NCBI GenBank assembly: GCA_902554785.1
Contig: CACDQG010000004.1
Coordinates: 1-37,020 of the forward strand
DNA length: 37,020 nt
Reading direction: 5' to 3'
Origin: an uncultured Pelagibacteraceae bacterium
GTDB lineage: Bacteria; Pseudomonadota; Alphaproteobacteria; Pelagibacterales; Pelagibacteraceae
Positions 22,502-30,330 of the stretch are shown here, one piece after another; position 1 is the first letter of the stretch; each line of letters opens with the position of its first letter. The notes below the pieces were generated by a model. The model was not told the origin of the DNA and searched no databases. It saw nothing but the letters and a program-made list of their open reading frames with translations. The position numbers and the translations under genes are program-made.

Positions 22502-23441
22502 TTTGCATATTTTTTTAGGTGCAACAGTTGCTGATGCAGCCACTAGACCTTTGCATTGGGTATATGATCCAAAAAAGTTAAAAAAATATATTAAGGGAAA
22601 AAAAGAAATAGCTTTTTTGAAAAAAAACAGAAGTCCATTTTACTCAATCAAAACAGGCAAAGTTTCTGGTTACAATGATGTCGGACAAGTAATGTTTAAA
22701 ACACTTATTTCAACAAAGAAAAAATCAGATGTTTTAAAAAATTTTAAGAAAAATGTTGTCCAAAACTTTGGACCAGGTTCAGCTTATTGGAAAAATTTAA
22801 GACTTAGAAAAAAATACAAAAAGATTAAATGGAAAGGGCCCATGAATGGTCCTTGGATCCACCAAAACATATTAGAAACTATTCAAAACATTAAAACTAA
22901 GAAGAGCACAACTGGAGGCAAAAAGGTAAACGAGTCCGATGGTTATTGCGCAGCTTTACCTTATTTTCTTTATAATAATTCAGAGCCAGACTTAAAAAGG
23001 ATAATAAAAAGTGTAGCTAATTCTAAAGTAAATGAAACTTACGCGTTAGCAAAATTTAAGATCATAGATCTAGCAATGAAAGGTGAGAAAAGTCCTGTAA
23101 ATGCCTTTGCTAGAAAGTATGGGAGAAAACGTTATTTCAAAGACGTTGTTGCTAATATTAAAAAGGTTTTAAGATTAAAAAAACATAATCATACTCAAGT
23201 TGTTAAGAAATTTGGAAAAGCGTGTAGCTATCCTGGCACCTTCATGGGTTCCATTCATGCCATGATTACTTCTAATAATTATAAATCTGCAATTATTAAA
23301 ACTATTAAGGCTGGGGGTTGTAATTGCTCAAGAGCTAATTTTGTAGGAGCTTATTTTGCTGCTTATAAAGGTTTTAAAAATATTCCATCATCTTGGATTA
23401 AAAAAACTTTTCCAGCTAAAAATATTATAAAATATATTTAA
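22494..23441 (+). CDS. ADP-ribosylglycohydrolase-like protein (J1-crystallin branch)
   Basis: A 315-residue protein of the ADP-ribosylglycohydrolase fold. The N-terminal 'GATVADAATRPLHWVYDPKK' and C-terminal 'GGCNCSRANFVGAYFAAYKG' with 'IPSSWIKKT' match the J1-crystallin/selenoprotein-J-like branch, in which the usual 'GGDTDT' metal site is replaced by 'GGCNCSR'. The middle contains 'WKGPMNGPWIHQNILETI' and 'ESDGYCAALPYFLYN'. The canonical metal-binding aspartates are not evident, so catalysis on ADP-ribose is uncertain. It starts inside the end of the RlmN-like gene and converges with the 86-residue gene at 23438 with a four-base overlap. Confidence 0.78.
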   Translation: MDNLHIFLGATVADAATRPLHWVYDPKKLKKYIKGKKEIAFLKKNRSPFYSIKTGKVSGYNDVGQVMFKTLISTKKKSDVLKNFKKNVVQNFGPGSAYWKNLRLRKKYKKIKWKGPMNGPWIHQNILETIQNIKTKKSTTGGKKVNESDGYCAALPYFLYNNSEPDLKRIIKSVANSKVNETYALAKFKIIDLAMKGEKSPVNAFARKYGRKRYFKDVVANIKKVLRLKKHNHTQVVKKFGKACSYPGTFMGSIHAMITSNNYKSAIIKTIKAGGCNCSRANFVGAYFAAYKGFKNIPSSWIKKTFPAKNIIKYI

Positions 23442-23698
23442 TTATTCATTGAAAAGTACTTAGCTAATTCTTCTTTGTGGTATTTATAAATGTACCGATC
23501 AATAAGATCCCAATACTTTTGTGATTTACCATTAAAACCTCTTTTTATTAATTTCGTATGATAATATATAGCAGATCCAAAAACGTATTCATTTTTAATA
23601 ACTTTCTTATTTATTCTTTCCCAGTTATTAGCTAATTGATCACAGAAATATTCATTAACTTCATGCTCATTAAATAAGTGTTTTTTTATAGACGACAT
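23438..23698 (-). CDS. 86-residue unknown protein, last gene of helicase operon
   Basis: Its ATG overlaps the helicase stop codon by one base (TAATG at 23700-23696), which ties it to the helicase operon. The product begins 'MSSIKKHLFNEHEVNEYFCD' and continues with aromatic-rich helices ('YVFGSAIYYHTKLIKRGF' and 'YWDLIDRYIYKYHKEELAKY'). It is soluble, with one cysteine and no recognisable motif. It may be an accessory or regulatory factor for the helicase-nuclease; that is inference from coupling alone. Confidence 0.68.
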   Translation of the reverse strand: MSSIKKHLFNEHEVNEYFCDQLANNWERINKKVIKNEYVFGSAIYYHTKLIKRGFNGKSQKYWDLIDRYIYKYHKEELAKYFSMNN

Positions 23699-26600
23699 TA
23701 ATTTAAATTTTTTATAAGAGCTTTAAGATAATTATCAAGTTTTTTAATTTCTCTTTGTGGGTTTTGAAACCAATTAGTAGACCAAATTCTGTATATATTC
23801 CAACCAAGACCTTCAAGAACATTTTGTCTTACAATATCATTATCTCGTGCAGATACTGAACTATGATAAGCAGCTCCATCACATTCTATACCTGCTAAAA
23901 AACCATATTTAAAACTTTTGTGTTTAATACCTAAATCAATGAAAAAACCAGAAACACCTACTTGAGGAACTACAATGTAGTCTAATTTTTCAAGTTCTTC
24001 TTTTACCCAATCTTCAAAATCACTATCAGTACTTCTACTAGTATCTGCTCCTGTTTCAATTCTTTGAGTCTGAGCATAATCCAAATAACTTTTAAAAATT
24101 TGTCTTCCTTTCTCACCACCATCTTTAATTAAGTTAGGAGTTAAAGAAGTAAAAAGCTCTAATCCTTGTTTAGCTCTAGTAAATAAAACATTTAATCGTC
24201 TATGGCCTTTTGGATGATTTATCGGGCCAAATCTTTGCATGGTATTTCCATCTTTGTTAGGGCCGAATAAAGTTGATACAAAAATATAATCTCTTTCATC
24301 ACCTTGAACGTTTTCCAAGTTTTTTACTACGAAAGGTTCCATAGTCTCCTCCCAATTACTTAAATATGTATTTACCTCAGGTATTTTTGAAGCTTTAAAT
24401 CTAATTTCTTCATCTATAAGATCTCTTTGAGAATTGTTCATTGTAACTACCAAACAGCTTCTTTTGATCGATTTTTTTACACTTGTTTTCATAAATTCGA
24501 TAACAGAGTCAGATATTTCATTTGCCTCTAAAATATTTACACCAGCACGTTCGGCTACGTTTTTATCTTTCCTTTTTTTATTAGAAGTGGATGCAGTATA
24601 AATAGCTTTTTCAATATAGTTATTCGTTATAGCAAATTTATCATTAGCACTTGGAGGAATAATTAAATTATTGTTATAGAAATGATAGTTTGAAAAGTTT
24701 ATTAAACTTTCATGCCTCGATCTATAATGCCATCTAAGCATTCGATTAGTAAATTTGGATAAAGCTAGATCAAGTATCGACTCGTCATCATCCACAATAC
24801 CGTCTTCAGTATCAAATTCAGATCCACTATTAAAAAAGTTTGTAGGAGGAAGCTGTTGTGGGTCACCTACAATAATCACTTGTTTTGCTCTAAGTATGGA
24901 ACCGAGAGCATCTTCAATTTTCATTTGCGAGGCTTCATCCACAATCAAAACATCAAATATTTCAGGTTCTGGACTTACAATTTGTGATAATGAGATAGGT
25001 GAAAGCATATAACATGGTTTCATATCTCTTAAAGCTCGTCCGGCTCTCCTCATTAATTGCCTGAATGGAATGTGAGCTCTTTTTTTTGTAGTTTCTCTTT
25101 CTATCAAAGCTTTCTCAGTAAGCTGGGAAACTTTTCCCCTTGAAACACCTTCTGTAATGTCCATCGAACCTAAATTATAGATTAATTGATTTTTTTGATT
25201 TTTATAAATTTTAGTATCAAGCTCTTTTAGTTTCTTAACTTCAGTTTCGAAAGAGGTAGATACATAAGACGATAGCTCTCTTTGTTCCTCAAATAATTTT
25301 TTTGCAAGTGAATTATAAATGAGAAATTTATAAGCAAAATCAAAATATTTGAAGTTAATATTTTCCTCTATAAATGAAAAATAAATCTTTTTTAAATTTT
25401 CTTCTAAATTTTTATTGTAGAAATTTAACTGGATATAATCTGATAAAACAGAGTCATCTTTTAAATCGAGTTTATCTACTTTTGTATATATGTTTTTAAA
25501 TACTAACTGATTATCACTTAAATTAAAAAACTTATTAGGATCAACTTTATTCAAAAATTTTGTATATATTTTTTCATAAGGATTTAAATCCTTTTCAATT
25601 ATAGAAATTGTTTTTTTTATTTCTTTAAGGTTTTCTATATTAGTGTTAACCATAATCTGATCATCAGAAGCATTAAATATAAAGAAGCCTTCTATTTCAT
25701 TTACTAAATCAATATCAGTTTCCTCGGCATTAAAATTTTTAGAAAAAGCTTTGCTTACTTTCTTATAATTCTTTTTTAATCTTTGCTTTTCAGTTTGAAT
25801 TTTTTCTTTGTAATCCAAATAATTCAAAAGTTGTGTTAACGATTCTATTGCTAATTGTTTTTCATATTGATTATCTTTTTTAATCAATTGGAAGTATCTT
25901 TTTGCTTCTCTATATTTTGAATTAAATAAAAATGATAATATGAATATTGATCTTTTTATTTCAAAAAGATGAGCTTTTAACTTAGTTTTATTAAAATCGT
26001 TATCAAGATCTATTATTTTGGAAAGTTTTTTCTCTATACTAAAAAAGTTGTTATAGTTTTTTAAATCAATAGTAAATTTTTGAAATTCTTCTATCTTATC
26101 GATAGTATCAAATTTTTTTATAATATTCCTTATACCTTTATCATTAACAATTTTTGTCTTATCAAAATTATTAAATAGTTTTCTTATTTCTTCTAAATTT
26201 GAGAAATTTTTAAGTTTAAACTTTTGAATAAAATCTTTAATTTTTGGTTCAATTTTTTTGGCACCATCTTTAAGAAATGTTAAGGATTTTTTTAGCTCTC
26301 TTATTTCAAATGGATTATTTTTATCTTCAGTTAATCCATACCAAGGATGAGAAGTAATATTTTTGAATTTTATTTTAACTTTGGAAATAATTTCTTGAAT
26401 ATCTAATATACTCGCTAAATTTTTAGTAAATTCATCTTTACCTAATTCAGATGCGTTTTCTATTATTGGCTCCTCTTTTAAAAACTTAGGGAATTTGTCT
26501 ATAAAAAATTTGTATTTAGCTAAATTGGATAGGATCTCATACCCTGTTTTTTTAATTTCAAAAAACTCTGTGTCTAAGATTTTACCGTAGGAACGAATTT

Positions 26601-28077
26601 TTTTTATTTGTTCTTTGTAAGCTTGTTGATCAGATTTAAAGTTTTTATTAATACTAGGCGCTGTTAGTTCTAATCTTTTTTTTAATTCTTCAATAATAGA
26701 AGTTTTCTTTTCAGCTGTTGAACTTAATCTAAAGATAAATTTATCTAAATTTTTATCTTGTAGTTTCTTATAAACCACATCTAACGCAGCTTTTTTTTCA
26801 GCAACGAAAAGTACTTTCTTTTTTTTATAAAGGTAAGAAGCTATTATGTTTGAAATTGTTGTTGATTTTCCTGTTCCTGGTGGACCTTGAATAGCTAGGT
26901 TTTCACCGTTCATTGCATCTACAATAGTACTAAATTGAGAAGAGTCTGTTTCTTCAACTAAAATAGGTACTTTAGCATTTACAGTTGTGTCATCAACGTC
27001 ATAGCTTTCATTATTAAGACCGTCAGATTTAGACCCTGTAAATAATGTTTGAACAACTTCTTGATCGCCTAATTCTTTTCCACGTTTCTTCCAAATTTCT
27101 GGATCTAATTCCTCATACATAGACATTTTTGAATAAGTATGAATGGCTAAATTTATATATCTTCTAAGCTTCCAATCTGGCTTACTTTTTATAACTTCAG
27201 TTTCAATAAGTTGAAAGTAATCTTCAATTGTTGCCTCCTCTTTGAGCTTTGGTAATTTTATTTTAAAATCATTAAGTAATTTTCGAGATAGTGGTAGATT
27301 GGTTTGTAGTTCCCCTTCAGTACTTTCGATAAAATACTCTGGTCCTTTGCTAGAAGGTCTTTCAGTCAGTTGAACTTGAAGTAAAAGTAAAGGAGCAAAT
27401 CTAGGAGTATCTTTAGCCTCAAACCATTCTAAACAACCAAAAGACAAATAAAGTGTATTTGTGCCTTTTTCATCTAAAATTCTTTTTGTGTCTTTTCTTA
27501 TTGCTCTAGCTTTTCTTTCTAAATCTTCAGGATAAAACAATGTTTGTAAATTATTATCTGTATGCTTGGCGTCTTTTTTTGCTGAGTCCTTTGGAACTTC
27601 AAAATTTGGTTTTATGCCATGAGCCCTTGCATAATCTTGAATATTCATTGTCAATTTAGATGCTATTTTTGGCAAACCTAATTTTTTTCTAACCACATTT
27701 TTTAATTTACGAATTATTTTTAAAGAATCTTCATTAGACTCATCAAATCTTTCTCCTAAATCAGAAACAGAAGTCAAATACTCTTCGTTTATAAGTTTTT
27801 CCTCTTCATAAAGTTTTTTAAATTTATCTGTTCTTTCATCTTTAGGTTCTTCACTAGAAGGAGGCAAAGAGGAAATTTTTAATTTAGTATTATTATTTAA
27901 TTTTTCAAAAACAGAGTTTGGAAGCTCATCTATAATTCGGAGAACCTTATTAGATCTAGGGTTAAAATTTAAGTTTATTAGATTATTTCTATTAGAAATA
28001 TCTAGCAAATTTTGCCTAAACTTTTGAATAGCTTTTTGAGTAATCTTTAAAAATTGATCTTTACTTGTTGAGCCCAT
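23698..28077 (-). CDS. DUF4011-type SF1 helicase with C-terminal Vsr/MTES_1575-like nuclease domain
   Basis: A 1459-residue protein. The N-terminal region ('QNLLDISNRNNLINLNFNPR') matches the DUF4011 start. The Walker A is GPPGTGKST at about 398-406. A roughly 600-residue helical insertion, rich in Lys/Ile/Phe, separates it from the Walker B 'VLIVDEASQM' (D1047-E1048). Then come 'IIVGDPQQLPPTNFF', 'WHYRSRHESLINF', 'LENVQGDERDYIFVS' and 'RRLNVLFTRAKQGLELF', the SF1 motifs III-VI. The last 110 residues contain 'YIVVPQVGVSGFFIDLGI', 'LAGIECDGAAYHSS' and 'LGWNIYRIWSTNWF', a PD-(D/E)xK nuclease of the Vsr/MTES_1575 type. This layout resembles single-gene anti-phage candidates of the DUF4011-helicase-Vsr type (called Hhe in defence surveys, from memory). 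Neighbours are one base or less apart. Confidence 0.9.
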   Translation of the reverse strand: MGSTSKDQFLKITQKAIQKFRQNLLDISNRNNLINLNFNPRSNKVLRIIDELPNSVFEKLNNNTKLKISSLPPSSEEPKDERTDKFKKLYEEEKLINEEYLTSVSDLGERFDESNEDSLKIIRKLKNVVRKKLGLPKIASKLTMNIQDYARAHGIKPNFEVPKDSAKKDAKHTDNNLQTLFYPEDLERKARAIRKDTKRILDEKGTNTLYLSFGCLEWFEAKDTPRFAPLLLLQVQLTERPSSKGPEYFIESTEGELQTNLPLSRKLLNDFKIKLPKLKEEATIEDYFQLIETEVIKSKPDWKLRRYINLAIHTYSKMSMYEELDPEIWKKRGKELGDQEVVQTLFTGSKSDGLNNESYDVDDTTVNAKVPILVEETDSSQFSTIVDAMNGENLAIQGPPGTGKSTTISNIIASYLYKKKKVLFVAEKKAALDVVYKKLQDKNLDKFIFRLSSTAEKKTSIIEELKKRLELTAPSINKNFKSDQQAYKEQIKKIRSYGKILDTEFFEIKKTGYEILSNLAKYKFFIDKFPKFLKEEPIIENASELGKDEFTKNLASILDIQEIISKVKIKFKNITSHPWYGLTEDKNNPFEIRELKKSLTFLKDGAKKIEPKIKDFIQKFKLKNFSNLEEIRKLFNNFDKTKIVNDKGIRNIIKKFDTIDKIEEFQKFTIDLKNYNNFFSIEKKLSKIIDLDNDFNKTKLKAHLFEIKRSIFILSFLFNSKYREAKRYFQLIKKDNQYEKQLAIESLTQLLNYLDYKEKIQTEKQRLKKNYKKVSKAFSKNFNAEETDIDLVNEIEGFFIFNASDDQIMVNTNIENLKEIKKTISIIEKDLNPYEKIYTKFLNKVDPNKFFNLSDNQLVFKNIYTKVDKLDLKDDSVLSDYIQLNFYNKNLEENLKKIYFSFIEENINFKYFDFAYKFLIYNSLAKKLFEEQRELSSYVSTSFETEVKKLKELDTKIYKNQKNQLIYNLGSMDITEGVSRGKVSQLTEKALIERETTKKRAHIPFRQLMRRAGRALRDMKPCYMLSPISLSQIVSPEPEIFDVLIVDEASQMKIEDALGSILRAKQVIIVGDPQQLPPTNFFNSGSEFDTEDGIVDDDESILDLALSKFTNRMLRWHYRSRHESLINFSNYHFYNNNLIIPPSANDKFAITNNYIEKAIYTASTSNKKRKDKNVAERAGVNILEANEISDSVIEFMKTSVKKSIKRSCLVVTMNNSQRDLIDEEIRFKASKIPEVNTYLSNWEETMEPFVVKNLENVQGDERDYIFVSTLFGPNKDGNTMQRFGPINHPKGHRRLNVLFTRAKQGLELFTSLTPNLIKDGGEKGRQIFKSYLDYAQTQRIETGADTSRSTDSDFEDWVKEELEKLDYIVVPQVGVSGFFIDLGIKHKSFKYGFLAGIECDGAAYHSSVSARDNDIVRQNVLEGLGWNIYRIWSTNWFQNPQREIKKLDNYLKALIKNLN

Positions 28078-28338
28078 TTAATTTTTTTTCATTAATAAAA
28101 TAATTCTTTCTCTAACTGCAGGAAGTCTTTTCTTTAGTATTTTTGCTAATGCAAATTCTGGCACTCTTTTTTTATACAAAGATAGCAACTTCTTATCATC
28201 TTCTGCCGTCCATTCAGATGTTGGTGGTATTGATGAAGTCTTTTTTTTAATATTTTTGCTTGGTGCACCACAGTTAGGACAGGATCTAGCTAGAGTAGAA
28301 ATTTCTTTATTACATTCATAACAAGGTTCTAATGGCAT
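28078..28338 (-). CDS. zinc-ribbon protein with SANT/GcrA-like helix-turn-helix
   Basis: An 86-residue protein in two parts. Residues 6-23 hold a CxxC-x10-CxxC zinc ribbon ('CYECNKEISTLARSCPNC'). Residues about 44-80 hold 'WTAEDDKKLLSLYKKRVPEF' and 'ALAKILKKRLPAVRERI', which resembles SANT/Myb- or GcrA-like three-helix DNA-binding units (W-T-x-E ... L ... A.IL ... AV..RI). The gene sits between the coiled-coil gene (TAATG overlap) and the helicase (TAA-ATG, no gap). It may be the operon's regulator or a DNA-targeting subunit; both are inference. Confidence 0.75.
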   Translation of the reverse strand: MPLEPCYECNKEISTLARSCPNCGAPSKNIKKKTSSIPPTSEWTAEDDKKLLSLYKKRVPEFALAKILKKRLPAVRERIILLMKKN

Positions 28339-28790
28339 TATTTTATAGCTTCTTTTAAAGACGTTATTTTTTCTTCTAGCTCTTTTATAGCTTTATAAAT
28401 TTTATCTTTTTCATCTTTGCTTATTTCCTCTCCAGAATCACTTTCTTCAGACATTGACTTTTCAACCTCACCCATTAGTTTTCCAACTCTCTCACCCATA
28501 GCAATCAGAGTCCTTTCTACTTTCGGTTTTTTATTATCACCGTGTAATTGAATATCTAATATTGAATTATAAACATCTAACAACGGATGGCCTTTACTTT
28601 TTTTCATTAAAGCAGCATCCACTTCTATAGCATCTCGCAAAGTTATATTTCTGTCGTGTTTATCCGGGTCTGCATATGTATTAAAAGCCTCTTTTTTTTT
28701 CTTAGTATTAGATAAATCAAGATCTGTTAGATCTTTTAAGGCATGTGATAAAGCTTGCTCAATTGTTAAAAATTCACGTATTTTAGGCAT
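28338..28790 (-). CDS. unknown protein with C-terminal coiled coil, first gene of helicase operon
   Basis: A 150-residue acidic protein beginning 'MPKIREFLTIEQALSHALKD'. A central block ('KHDRNITLRDAIEVDAALMK' and 'HPLLDVYNSILDIQLHG') is helical, and the C-terminus 'DEKDKIYKAIKELEEKITSL' is a short coiled coil after a Ser/Glu-rich linker. No known family is recognised. It opens the four-gene helicase operon, with its ATG about 20 bases downstream (minus sense) of one copy of a repeated sequence. A ribosome-binding site is not obvious. Confidence 0.7.
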   Translation of the reverse strand: MPKIREFLTIEQALSHALKDLTDLDLSNTKKKKEAFNTYADPDKHDRNITLRDAIEVDAALMKKSKGHPLLDVYNSILDIQLHGDNKKPKVERTLIAMGERVGKLMGEVEKSMSEESDSGEEISKDEKDKIYKAIKELEEKITSLKEAIK

Positions 28791-28797
28791 AAATGTC

Positions 28798-28835
28798 GTT
28801 CAGAATTTACCTCAATTTTGAACATTAATAAAATA
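28798..28835. repeat. direct repeat copy 1, upstream of helicase operon
   Basis: GTTCA (28798-28802), seven unmatched bases, then a 26-base block (28810-28835) beginning CCTCAATTTTGAAC and ending TTAATAAAATA. The block recurs 131 bases to the right with one mismatch (A at 28824 versus G at 28955). The spacing between GTTCA and the block is the same in both copies. Confidence 0.8.
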
Positions 28836-28886
28836 TATTTTGAAATCTATAAATAGTAAAACTCTTACAACAATCATTATCTCATT

Positions 28887-28926
28887 AACCCCCGGGCTCT
28901 CCTAAAATCATCCCGGGGGTTTTTTT
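28887..28926 (+). terminator. very strong intrinsic terminator with no gene before it
   Basis: AACCCCCGGG (28887-28896), a 15-base loop containing CTCTCCTAAAATCAT, and CCCGGGGGTT (28912-28921), followed by a run of seven T (28920-28926). This is a textbook plus-strand terminator in a very AT-rich background. No plus-strand gene lies between it and the divergent operon start at 28790, so it may end an unannotated small RNA of at most about 100 nt. Confidence 0.85.
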
Positions 28927-28928
28927 AT

Positions 28929-28966
28929 GTTCAAGTGCAGCCTCAATTTTGAACGTTAATAAAATA
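28929..28966. repeat. direct repeat copy 2, upstream of lipoprotein gene
   Basis: The same arrangement as copy 1: GTTCA (28929-28933), seven unmatched bases, then the 26-base block (28941-28966). TTGAAC within it (28949-28954) followed 17 bases later by TATCCA (28972-28977) could be a promoter for the gene at 28999. Confidence 0.8.
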
Positions 28967-28998
28967 GAGTTTATCCAATGATTGAATAAGATTTAATT

Positions 28999-29295
28999 AT
29001 GAAAAAATTAAAAATTTTTATCTTGTTGCTTGTATTAACTGGATGTTCTTACAAGCCAATAATTGATAGCAGAGGAAATAACGGAAAAAACGTGGCCCAT
29101 AGACTTTCAGATGATATGCAAACATGTAAAGCTATTGCTAAAGATCACACTAATAACTTCGTAGAAGCTTATAAAGCGGTTTACAACTATTACATCAGAC
29201 CAGCTACTTTGTGGTTGCCTGATAAAATGGAGTTTAAATACAAATCTTTAGTAAAGAAATGCTTAACTAACAGAGGGCATAGCGTTTTAGAATAA
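28999..29295 (+). CDS. small lipoprotein, function unknown
   Basis: A 98-residue protein with a lipoprotein signal 'MKKLKIFILLLVLTGCSYKP' (lipobox LTGC, Cys16). The mature part starts 'YKPIIDSRGN' and includes 'DDMQTCKAIAKDHTNNF' and 'LVKKCLTNRGHSVLE'. The 'Y.P..D..G' opening with two later cysteines resembles small lipoproteins I associate with marine bacteria and their phages, but the likeness is not diagnostic. It ends one base before the homing endonuclease gene, so they are probably co-transcribed. Confidence 0.72.
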   Translation: MKKLKIFILLLVLTGCSYKPIIDSRGNNGKNVAHRLSDDMQTCKAIAKDHTNNFVEAYKAVYNYYIRPATLWLPDKMEFKYKSLVKKCLTNRGHSVLE

Positions 29296-29296
29296 T

Positions 29297-30166
29297 ATGA
29301 AAACAAAAGAATTTGATAAAGTAAAACCATATACATATTTGATTATTAGAAAATCAGACAATATGAAATATCATGGTGTGAGATATGGTAATATTAAATT
29401 TGGTCGATCTCCAAGAGAGGATTTTGGAAAGAAGTATTTTGGAAGTAGTGCAGGAAGTTTTTGCGGTGAATTTAAATTAAATCCTAGGAATTTTATATTC
29501 AAATTATTATGGACTTTCGATAAATCTGATGAAGCAATTCAACATGAAAAGAAAATTAATCAAAAGATTTATAAACGCAAAGATTGGATAAATAAAAACG
29601 CATTTCCAGCCATTTATAATGAGGTACACCCCTTATTAGGAAAAAAACATTCTAAGGAATCAAAATTGAAAATATCAAAATCTCTAACGGGAAAAAAAGC
29701 TAGTCTAGAAACAAGAATAAAATTGTCAAAAATGCGAAGAGGAAGAAGACTTAGTCAATCACATGTTCAAAATATAAGAAAAGGAAATACTGGAGTTAAG
29801 AGAAGTTTGGAAACCAAATTAAAAGTAAGATTAGCAAATTTAGGAAAAAAAGCTTCAAAAGAAACAAGATTGAAAATGTCAGAAATGCGAAAGGGAGTTC
29901 CTAAAAGTGAAAAACATAAAGCAAAACTTAGAAAACATTTAAAAAAACTTATGTGGAAAAAAGGTAATGAGCCGTGGAATAAAGGAAAAAAAGGACTTCA
30001 AGTTGCCTGGAATAAAGGAAAAAAATTTTCTTTGGAGTCAAGAATGAAAATGTCTTTAAGTCACAAAGGTCATGTTCCTTGGAACAAAGGAAAGAAAGGT
30101 GTCCAAGTTCCTTGGAACAAAGGTTTCAAACTTAAACAAATAAATGAAAGGAGGATGGATGGTTAA
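29297..30166 (+). CDS. putative GIY-YIG-like homing endonuclease with NUMOD3-type repeats
   Basis: A 289-residue very basic protein. The N-terminal part ('PYTYLIIRKSDNMKYHGVRY', 'REDFGKKYFGSS' and the candidate catalytic Glu in 'DEAIQHEKKI') fits the degenerate GIY-YIG domain of phage free-standing endonucleases. From about residue 114 on come NUMOD3-type DNA-binding repeats: 'GKKHSKESKLKISKSLTGKK', 'GRRLSQSHVQNIRKGNTG' and 'GVPKSEKHKAKLRKHLKK', then four WNKGKK/WNKGF units. The last two are duplicated in DNA: the 17-mer GTTCCTTGGAACAAAGG recurs at 30074 and 30107. Such genes are selfish elements that nick a cognate site and spread by repair; target unknown. It overlaps the next gene's start. 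Confidence 0.75.
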   Translation: MKTKEFDKVKPYTYLIIRKSDNMKYHGVRYGNIKFGRSPREDFGKKYFGSSAGSFCGEFKLNPRNFIFKLLWTFDKSDEAIQHEKKINQKIYKRKDWINKNAFPAIYNEVHPLLGKKHSKESKLKISKSLTGKKASLETRIKLSKMRRGRRLSQSHVQNIRKGNTGVKRSLETKLKVRLANLGKKASKETRLKMSEMRKGVPKSEKHKAKLRKHLKKLMWKKGNEPWNKGKKGLQVAWNKGKKFSLESRMKMSLSHKGHVPWNKGKKGVQVPWNKGFKLKQINERRMDG

Positions 30167-30329
30167 AAAGGATAAAGATATCTACGAAGGTTATGAACCA
30201 GATTGGAAAGATCTTAAAGCTCATGAAGAAGCATTAGCTGAGTGGAAAAAAAATAATCCAGATTGGACAGATGAAGATGCAGCTGAGTACTATGGTCAAA
30301 TGCAATGTGATTTGATGAGGGGAAAGTAA
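30159..30329 (+). CDS. small acidic protein, 56 residues
   Basis: The start is ATG 30159, four bases after AAAGGAGG (30147-30154); an in-frame ATG at 30144 precedes that site. The gene begins inside the last codons of the homing endonuclease gene. The product begins 'MVKKDKDIYEGYEPDWKDLK' and continues 'EWKKNNPDWTDEDAAEYYGQ', with several Trp and many acidic residues; no family recognised. It stops one base from the end of the convergent nuclease-helicase gene. Confidence 0.65.
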   Translation: MVKKDKDIYEGYEPDWKDLKAHEEALAEWKKNNPDWTDEDAAEYYGQMQCDLMRGK

Positions 30330-30330
30330 T

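Noticed and set aside
28798-28966. Phage-type attachment sites flanking an inserted element
   Set aside because: The two copies are only 131 bases apart with no integrase or gene between them, so an integrated element bounded by them is not supported.
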